Below, in pieces: positions 57,101 through 64,000 of a stretch of 64,000 nucleotides of DNA (the stretch's first letter is position 1; each line of letters begins with the position of its first letter). Both the position numbers and the translations under genes were made by a program. This DNA comes from Embiotoca jacksoni (lineage: Eukaryota > Chordata > Actinopteri > Embiotocidae), in NCBI GenBank assembly GCA_022577435.1, contig JAKOON010000008.1, positions 17,687,501-17,751,500 on the forward strand. Reading direction: 5' to 3'. Under the pieces are notes generated by a model that saw only the letters and a list, made by a program, of their open reading frames with translations, ran no database searches and was not told the DNA's origin.

Positions 57101-60100
57101 GTAATTGCATGTTTCTGAGTGTCATTTCAAAATATAATATATTTGATGGTTCCATTGCTCACGTTCCAAGTTTTTCACATAAAATTCTGTGGTTATGCTC
57201 TTTCCAGAGCAAGTTGTTGTTGTTGTTTTGATAAGCATTGTTAGTTTTTTCTAGTAATTCTGTTTTTCGATTGCAGTGTTTGCTTATGGTGCTACTGGAG
57301 CAGGCAAGACACATACTATGTTAGGCTCACCAAATGAGCCAGGGGTCATGTACCGCACAATGACAGAGCTGTTCAAACGCATGGATGATGCCAAGCAGGA
57401 CAAAGAGTTTGCTGTTGCATTCTCATATCTTGAGGTGAATATTTGATTCTTTGTTTTTCTGTTCATTAATGAATATAGGGTTTTTCAGTGTTTGACCAAT
57501 TGGTTTCAGTAGTACTATTTATACATTATATAACCCATATTGCTTGTCTCTAAAGGTATTGTGGCATTTACACATTGTTTTTCTTTATCTTAACACTTTA
57601 AAACATACGAATAAAAACTCATATCTCTTGCAGGTCTTTAACCTGACAATAATTTTTTGTCATATGATAGTTTTGAGGGATTTGCTGCTGTTTGCAGTTA
57701 TATTTGTTGTTTGTTTACAGGTTTACAATGAACAAATCCGAGATTTGTTGGCTAATGCAGGTCCTCTGGCAGTCAGAGAGGACAGTTCTAAAGGAGTGGT
57801 TGTTCAGGGCCTCACACTGCATCAGGTTAGTAGCGACTTGTATCATGAATACTCCCCCATAGCATGGTAGAGCGTATTAAAGGTAAACACTGCTGTCATT
57901 GCAGTTAATTTATTGCGGTCGGTCTAATTTAGATTTCCTTCTGTTGGTTTTGCAATACACAATATGATGTTTTTAATTAGAAGCTCATATTCCCAAGCGT
58001 GTAACAGTTATAATAGAATAATTGATAAGAAAATGGCTCCCATGCATGCACCACTATTTAAAAATACACATTCTGTGTTAAGTTATTATCAATAAACAGT
58101 GTGAAAGAGAGCAATAGCTTTGGTTGTTTGGCAAAAAACTGAACAAAACAGTCCCCTCTATGTTCCACTGAGTGCACAAAAAATATTACAATACAGGAAA
58201 ACATTTTCCTCTAGTGGTGTCCTCTCGCGTAGTAAATGATGGTTGTATGGACGAAAACGCTTTGAACTGAAGTTAGAAATTCGACTTTTTAATATCATCA
58301 ATTATAAAGAAAAAGTGTAGTTTGTAAGACCTCTTTCTCAAATAAATCTTTCAATATATAAAACTTTTTGTTATTAAAAATACTGTTCAAATATTGTTCT
58401 TTAGAGCTGGATTACATATACAAACAATTTAATGTTGAGTCACCTTACAAATTCAGTTACTGTCACGTACAAGTGCACTGTGGCAGTTCAAAATGGGGTC
58501 TTTTACTGGGTCACTCACTGTCTATGTTGATGTTCTTTGTTTCTATATAGCCCAAATCTGCACAGCACATTCTTGAAGCTTTGGATTCTGGCAATCGAAA
58601 AAGGACACAACACCCCACTGATATGAATGCCACCTCTTCCAGGTCCCATGCTGTATTTCAGGTACTTCAATCCAGTTTTCACAAAATCTCTGTATGAACC
58701 AATAGACTGTAGCATGATGTGATAACTTGGAACAAGAAAACAACATAAGAAAGATCATAGAAAGGAGAAACATGAATACAAAAGGGTACGGGTAAACTGT
58801 TTCCACTCCTTAATTTTAAGTGAACAGGTACTTAAATGTATTTGAAGTATTTTGTTTAGCTACAAACATCTCACAACACATCACAATTTGGTTCTTAATT
58901 GTCTTAAGGTGATCGTTTTGTGTTCTTTTCTCCAGATATATTTGAGACAGCAGGACAAAACTGCCAGCCTCAATCCTAATGTCTGTATTGCCAAAATGAG
59001 CCTGATTGACCTGGCAGGCTCAGAGAGAGCCAGCGCCACCAACACCAAAGGTGCTCGCTTACGAGAAGGTGCCAACATCAATCGCTCACTCCTCGCCTTG
59101 GGAAATGTTATCAATGCTCTTGCTGACCCAAAGGTGAGTTAGTATTAACCTGCGCATACTGTACGTCATTTATATAACAGAATGTAAAAAAAAAAAAAAA
59201 AAAACATAATCACCACATACAGGTAATATTTTTATTTTAATTACATAAATCACAGTCACCATTGATATTCGGTGATATCACTATTACTTTAGATAACCTG
59301 GTGGTTTTCAAAATAGAGCACAAAGTGTGGTGCCCTGCTTACACAAGCTGCACTGTTATTGTTTTCCATGCATTCAAGTGCCTCCATCATGCAAAATAAG
59401 GGAAACAAGGCCCAGGGTCAAACTAACCAAAGTGATATCAATTCATGTTGTTATGAATGGTGTTTGTATCCATGTAATTTTGACATAACAGTGCCAGTCT
59501 ATGTTGCAAACACTGTTCCCATTTTGTAAGATCATAATGCCCCAGCGGCCCACTCATTCCTAGAAAAGCTTAATTTTTTTGTTTTCTAGTGATAGAGAAA
59601 TAATGGGAAAATAGACACTGAAAAAAGCAAATTCCCTTTAAATGTTATTTTGCGTTTTCTGGGAGCAATCTGTCAGATGTCTTAGTGACAACCGGCACTT
59701 AAGATTAGTGATCTGTTCACAAAAAAAAGCATAATCAAATAGTTTTTTCTGCTTGGTGTTGTAATAATCATAATTTTCAATTTTGTATGTGCAGAAGACA
59801 CCTCCTGGTTAATAAAAAGACAGCTGCACACAGTAGTGTCTATCAGCCTGTCGAAACACAACTGTCTGGTTAGCTTGGTAATAAATGAAATATACATTTT
59901 ATGATTCACGACCTAATAAAAGTTAAAATGATCATTTATTTAGAAACTTTAGAAACTATGTTGCACGGTGCTTTACATAATTTCAAATCAAGGGAAAGTC
60001 AATAGTTTAAACCAATAATACGTTATAAAGTACACATGATTATTAAACTAATCAATAAATGGCAAAACTTGAAAAGAACGTGGCAAAGAGAAAAAGACAA

Positions 60101-63100
60101 GATTCAATCTGTTGGCAGATATATAGTTTAGATGTAGCAGAATTGTACCTTCTTAGTAATTTATATTGATATGTTTAAGAGTTTAGATGTGATATTAATG
60201 GCTCTTTACACTAATATAATTTTAAAGACAATATGACAAAGACTATGTTATAAGATTTCATTGCCATTATTACACAGCATGTTAAAATGTATTATATGCC
60301 CTGAAGTGTTTACTGATGCATTACACGGCACATACAGTGCACAAAGACAGTGAATGTATTCTTAAGATTATTATGGTTATAAGTATGTGGAGTTAACCCC
60401 CATATGAAACGGAGCCTGGGGAGTGGAGAGTCAACTGAGTATTTGGGTATTATTTCATTCCAGTTGCATACATTAACCTGTCAAGCAGTCTTCTCACTTT
60501 ACACACTAGTCTCAAGGGAAGAGGCGCAAGCAGGCCACATGCATTTAGGAAGTGTTGTGCAAATCTACCACGGCCATGTTGAAATGCGATCCATCTTCAA
60601 CAGGTTACCTCATTCTTGGTTTGAAACTGTTCTTTTATGAGCACTGTCCAGTTGGTGTTATATCCAGCCCCCCATTTTGGCGTGTTGCAGTCATGGACTC
60701 AAAGTTTGATCTGCTCAACCCACAACGCCCACCACTCCTTTCTCGTCCTGTCCCATGGTTATTGGTGCTCCAGTGTTTACTGCTGGCAGACTAGGAATTC
60801 ATGTTGTGACCATCGTTTACAGGAAAGAATGTCCCCACTTGTGTCTGGGCTGACATGCCATTTGTTTGAGTGAGAAGAATGTCTGCTACTTCTGTTTGGG
60901 CTGTTCAGTGTGTCATCTTCATGCTATGCTGCACAGAGGTTTTTGTTGTAAGTTGTTTGCCTCAGGCCATGTCCAAACTAATGCAGATACATTTGACGAT
61001 GCACCACTTCTCTCCAGTTTGGCCTTCCATCCACACAAGGCCAGTGTTTCCCACCCATGAAAAAGGGGCTTTCTCAAACGGTTGTAAAAAGTCGATACAT
61101 TTGATGATATCAATCTTGCTTTATGACATAGATGGAGAAATCCGATCTTTTTGAGAATGCTGACGTGTGGTCGTTAACATTTTCAGACATGGTCAAATCC
61201 CTCGCAGCAATGTTTAGAAGCAAACTTTCTATCACCCCACTCATTGCTGTTATTTTTCCTCTAAATAATACAAAATACAAGGGCTCCAACTACTGGAATT
61301 ACTGTTAAACTTGGTTACCGTGGAGCAATTATGATCTGTGTTGAAATCATTCTGCTGTCTGACAACAGGAACAGAATAATATTTCCATTAGAATTAAAAT
61401 TTTGAAATGTGTGGTCAGCTATAGTAAAAAAAAAAAAAAAAACTGCTAGTGTCAATTTGGGGCCGCAAGTCTGCTGTCATTGATGTAGTTGATTAAGGCT
61501 AAAACTTATGCCTACTTTACAGTAAAAGCCTTACAATCATGGGCCAGCGGACACTTTAATTGGAAGCAATGACAACAAGAGTAATGTCATAATGTATATA
61601 CATATGTAAGTGCAGCACTGCTCTTAGAAATGTTTTCTGATTGTTCATAGAGACTGTTGGGGGGGAAATCTGGATTGATAATGTATGCCAACCCTAGTTC
61701 TGGTTGCCAGCTGAAAGACTTTGAACAAGAAATGATCCACCTGACTTTCCTGTAGTTTTGTCTTGTAAAAGTGGCAAGTTTTAAGGAAAAATATCTTTAC
61801 TACGATTTTAAACAACTGCTGTGGATGTCTGTGAAGAGTCATTAGGATTGTGGCATTATCCAAAGACTTGCTTGTGGTTCTGGACGTTTCACTGCTTTAT
61901 CACTTCAAACGGACTGGTAGGGAATCCCCGGCTCTTAACCTCCGGTGTGGTCGTCATTACCTTGAGTGGCGTAACAATGACCTTAACAACTCAAATGTTG
62001 ACAGGGATGGGTCAACAATCCAACACCCATTCACACATGATTCATGTGACCTCAAAGACTCACATGATGGCTGGGTGGGTAAACCATTAACACGTGACCA
62101 CATCAACTATAAAGTCGTTAACAACCCCTCAGGTGGTTAAAAGCCTCAAACTCCCCACCAGTCAGTTAGTGGGGAAGAATCCTTTCACCTGAGAGGGGAG
62201 ACGTCCTCAAGAAATTCAATCTGCCTTCGGTTAAAAGTTAGAACAATAGTATGGATTAACATCTGGTTGACTAACCTCCCATTTACACGAGTACAGATCG
62301 TTCCATTCACCTGAAAGTTGTCGGGGGTGTTACACTGAATGACGTTCAGATTCATATGATTGACCACACTAATGGAGTCTAAACAAACTTACCAAAATAT
62401 GGAAATTATCTATTAAATGCTAATTTTGGATTAACTTTGAATGCCTGTTAATATTAAAATGGAGATTTTCCCAAATGGCACAGTTTCCCCAAAACTGCCT
62501 GGACCTGACATGAACTACGACGATCTTTGAATCCAGATGTAGATTTAGGGGTTTTCCACGGGAGAAGCGCAGGCACAGCTGTGATCGCCAAAAGATATTA
62601 TTTTACACTCCTTTGCTAACTTATCTTTAATACAACTTTTTGCAATCCCAATGTCCACAAGACTGTGACTCACCAAAGCAGCTGTAGTTTATCTAATGCC
62701 ATTATTACAGACTGAACTGTGTTCACAGACCAGCTGCAGAAAAACTTTGACACTAAAATAAAATGAACACTTCATCCTCAATTTGGTTTATTGGTCCCCA
62801 CCAAACCTGTAATGTGACTAAGCTTCTCTTGTGGAACATGTCCAGACGGAGAATTCATGTTGGGGCACACCTCACATTTGTGCTTCCTCCTCTGCAAACC
62901 GTAGCAAAAACATGTTTTTCTTTTTATAAATTTTATTTGTGTTTGACAGATGTAGTGGTTTCCTGGATTCTGTATTTGTTCCTTTCAAACTTTTATTTGA
63001 TCCATTTTCACAGTAAGCACAATAAAGCCCCAAGAGTTTTCATGTTTACTGAGTTGGTTGTCTGTATACACTTTCAGGGAACTCAAACATCCATTTTTCT

Positions 63101-63719
63101 TCTTTGTTTCAGAGTAAGAAATCTCATATACCATACAGGGACAGCAAGCTGACGCGACTACTTAAAGATTCCTTGGGTGGCAACTGCAGGACGGTTATGA
63201 TTGCCAACGTTAGCCCCTCGTCTAAGTCATATGATGACACCCACAACACACTTAAGTATGCTAACAGGGCCAAGGAGATTAAATCTTCGGTTAGTATTAA
63301 AGCTATCATATTGTTTTATAATTGTAATTTAAAGCTGTGATTCTTTACTCTCGGTATAAAAAATGCTTTTAAATAATTACATTTTTCTCTCTACCTATTA
63401 GCTGAAGAGTAATGTTGTAAGCCTGGGCAGTCACATTGGTCAATATGCGGTGATATGTGAGAAGCAACGGCAAGAGGTAATATGAAACAACCAACACTAC
63501 CGTGCTCATTGTAATGTAGAAAATATCAATTTTTCTCTCATTAATTTATTTTTGTATGTGGACACGCACAGTGGTTCCTTTCTCACTGTGATTTCAATCT
63601 CATTTTGCATCTCTAAAGATTCTACAGTTGAAGCAGAAACTAAAAGAATATGAGGCGGGGAACACAGTGCCTGGGGCTTCTAACATGATGTCTTCCCAGA
63701 AACAAGCAGAGTTCAAAAG
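55620..63719 (+). CDS. kif18a: KIF18A, kinesin-8 mitotic motor (5' part, first 412 residues; runs off the right edge)
   Basis: Exons 55620-55932, 57277-57434, 57721-57825, 58551-58661, 58936-59133, 63113-63289, 63402-63476 and 63619-63719 join in phase into 412 residues. The product is a plus-end-directed microtubule motor that suppresses kinetochore-microtubule dynamics and aligns chromosomes in mitosis. The N-terminal kinesin motor domain is complete: P-loop GATGAGKT (109-116), switch I NATSSRSH (218-225), switch II DLAGSE (254-259), the HIPYRDSKLTRLL segment after switch II, and YANRAKEIK near its end. An arginine-rich loop 2 lies at about 51-65. Lysine/glutamate-rich helix at 375-392 begins the neck and stalk. 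Whole-motor similarity to human KIF18A is high. The ATG has A at -3 and G at +4, and in-frame TGAs lie upstream in the first exon. KIF18B is less likely given the METTL15 neighbour. Confidence 0.97.
56225..56695 (+). mobile_element. Degenerate mariner-family transposase relic
   Basis: In shifting frames one reads CFEWHSRFKSG (the FEWHKRF block of mariner N-terminal domains), WVIQHDNAPFHIR (second catalytic Asp region, normally LLHDNARPH-like) and HHPYSPDLAPCDFFLF (third catalytic Asp region, YSPDLAP.D signature). Frameshifts separate them and no long frame survives, so it is inactive. No terminal repeats were assigned. Confidence 0.85.
56815..56985 (+). mobile_element. Tc1-type terminal inverted repeat (solo end)
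   Basis: CACTTTGTCATTATGGGGTA, ATAAGGCTGTAACATAACAA, AATGTGGAAAAAGTGAAG and GAATACTTTCTGGATGCACT, ending in GTA, are the classic fish Tc1 end. No transposase is attached. It is related to the remnant at 4468-4785. Confidence 0.8.
57059..57102 (+). repeat. (ATA)n microsatellite
   Basis: About 14 uninterrupted trinucleotide units in a KIF18A intron. Confidence 0.95.
57277..57434 (+). CDS. kif18a: KIF18A coding exon 2 (residues 105-157, P-loop)
   Basis: The acceptor is cgattgcag and the donor is GAG|GTGAAT. It encodes VFAYGATGAGKTHTML (105-120), the ATP-binding P-loop, then EPGVMYRTM and the helix up to FSYLE (153-157). It ends in phase 0. Confidence 0.98.
57721..57825 (+). CDS. kif18a: KIF18A coding exon 3 (residues 158-192)
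   Basis: This is a 105-base, phase 0-0 exon between a gtttacag acceptor and a CAG|GTTAGT donor. It encodes VYNEQIRDLL (158-167), conserved across kinesins, and the kinesin-8-like GPLAVREDSSKGVVVQGL segment. Confidence 0.98.
57826..58550 (+). other. KIF18A intron after coding exon 3 (0.7 kb)
   Basis: AT-rich intron; no repeat family or motif recognised. The flanking introns 57435-57720 and 58662-58935 are under 300 bases and also plain. Confidence 0.8.
58551..58661 (+). CDS. kif18a: KIF18A coding exon 4 (residues 193-229, switch I)
   Basis: This is a 111-base, phase 0-0 exon between a tctatatag acceptor and a CAG|GTACTT donor. It encodes the alpha-3 helix and switch I NATSSRSH (218-225), which senses the ATP gamma-phosphate. 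Confidence 0.98.
58936..59133 (+). CDS. kif18a: KIF18A coding exon 5 (residues 230-295, switch II)
   Basis: This is a 198-base, phase 0-0 exon between a ttctccag acceptor and an AAG|GTGAGT donor. It encodes IYLRQQDKTAS (230-240), switch II DLAGSE (254-259) and the microtubule-binding loop and helix with NINRSLLALGNVINAL. Confidence 0.98.
59134..63112 (+). other. KIF18A intron after coding exon 5 (4.0 kb)
   Basis: The longest KIF18A intron visible. It contains poly-A runs (59187-59206, 61425-61442), a low-copy-looking stretch at 60.4-61.2 kb with a CAGGCCATGTCCAAACTAAT fish-repeat word, and a probable Penelope-like remnant (61.84-62.22 kb). Confidence 0.75.
61840..62215 (+). mobile_element. 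Probable Penelope-like retroelement remnant (3' end)
   Basis: A frame from 61850 to 62140 contains ESPALNLRCGRHYLEW, resembling the C-terminal (R)E.PSLN.GGG.RH.L block of GIY-YIG-type fish elements. It is followed by a Thr/Asp/His-rich region and by CCCACCAGTCAGTTAGTGGG, then GAGAGGGGAGACGTCCTCAA. The last word matches the GAAACGTCTTCAAG ending of such elements. No catalytic part is present. Confidence 0.4.
63113..63289 (+). CDS. kif18a: KIF18A coding exon 6 (residues 296-354)
   Basis: This is a 177-base, phase 0-0 exon between a tttgtttcag acceptor and a TCG|GTTAGT donor. It encodes HIPYRDSKLTRLLKDSLGG, the conserved microtubule-binding region, and TLKYANRAKEIKSS at the end of the motor core. 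A 4-kb, repeat-filled intron precedes it. Confidence 0.98.
63290..63401 (+). other. KIF18A short intron (112 bases)
   Basis: It separates coding exons 6 and 7. The next intron, 63477-63618, is also short (142 bases). The last, from 63720, continues past the window. Confidence 0.9.
63402..63476 (+). CDS. kif18a: KIF18A coding exon 7 (residues 355-379, neck)
   Basis: This is a 75-base, phase 0-0 exon between an acctattag acceptor and a GAG|GTAATA donor. It encodes the neck-linker region, with LKSNVV and then GQYAVICEKQRQE. This agrees with the same position in human KIF18A as I know it. Confidence 0.95.
63619..63719 (+). CDS. kif18a: KIF18A coding exon 8 (residues 380-412 plus two bases)
   Basis: The acceptor is tctctaaag and the donor is AAAAG|GTAAGC. 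It encodes ILQLKQKLKEYE, the beginning of the coiled-coil neck, followed by a Gly/Ser/Met-rich linker. It ends with two bases of a split codon; the next exon is beyond the window. Confidence 0.93.
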
Positions 63720-64000
63720 GTAAGCATGTACATGAGTGCTATTCAGACTGTAACTTGCAACATGTCCGTCGTTGTTTCTTTATCTTTTATGAACCCTTTT
63801 ATTGAAAACCTTGTAATTGGAATGGAGACACTGATTCAGGCACAAAGAACATGTAGCTTGCATGTGCCAATTGAATGCCCTATTATTATTATATATTATG
63901 TGGTTTTGTAAGTGGTTCTGGTGACTTTAGATCCATAATAATTTACAAAGAAATAAGTCAGGCAGTTAAAGCTCTATTTAGTCATGGTGGGTAAAGTTGT

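Larger units (their letters stand above)
55933..57276 (+). other. KIF18A intron after coding exon 1 (1.3 kb)
   Basis: Largely transposon-derived: a mariner relic at 56225-56695, a Tc1-type terminal repeat at 56815-56985, and an ATA microsatellite at 57059-57102. Confidence 0.8.

Noticed and set aside
57544..57870. 108-codon frame as a separate gene
   Set aside because: It is KIF18A coding exon 3 (57721-57825) read through into its flanking introns.
60404..61154. Cluster of overlapping plus-strand frames in a KIF18A intron
   Set aside because: None resembles a protein family, and the segment contains a fish-repeat word near 60963; probably repeat-derived or chance.

Overview
The window is vertebrate nuclear DNA, almost certainly from a ray-finned (teleost) fish. 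The evidence is spliced genes with long GT-AG introns, a CpG-rich promoter, and a dense layer of fish-type repeats: Tc1/mariner relics, tRNA-derived SINEs, LINE-like 3' tails, a probable Penelope-like remnant and short non-autonomous elements. About 96% of the bases are intronic or intergenic, and most short open frames are chance.

Two genes can be read with confidence, arranged head to head. METTL15 (mitochondrial 12S rRNA cytosine N4-methyltransferase, RsmH family) is on the minus strand, with five coding exons at 51672-51445, 26351-26215, 16291-16106, 14406-14228 and 7589-7159. They join in phase into a complete 386-residue protein. KIF18A (kinesin-8 mitotic motor) is on the plus strand, with eight coding exons visible from 55620 to 63719. 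These give the first 412 residues, i.e. the complete motor domain, neck and start of the stalk. The gene runs off the right edge. The same divergent METTL15/KIF18A pair is known from human chromosome 11p14.

Layout: 1-7158 lies downstream of METTL15 and holds repeats, a transposon end that may supply the METTL15 poly(A) signal, and an unidentified exon-like block at the left edge (17-91). METTL15 with its introns occupies 7159-53.9 kb, including one intron of about 25 kb. A CpG-rich bidirectional promoter lies at about 53.56-54.2 kb and carries a CCAAT box and a TTTGAA (CHR-like) motif with spacing typical of G2/M genes. The 5' untranslated exons of both genes flank it. KIF18A fills 54.06-64.0 kb.

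The two products have unrelated jobs (mitochondrial ribosome maturation and chromosome alignment), so the shared promoter is positional rather than a pathway link. I found no CRISPR array, bacterial-type operon or novel gene system. The most useful leads are the promoter architecture, a strong-context upstream ORF in the KIF18A leader, the edge exon, the possible transposon-derived poly(A) signal and several multi-copy repeat families.
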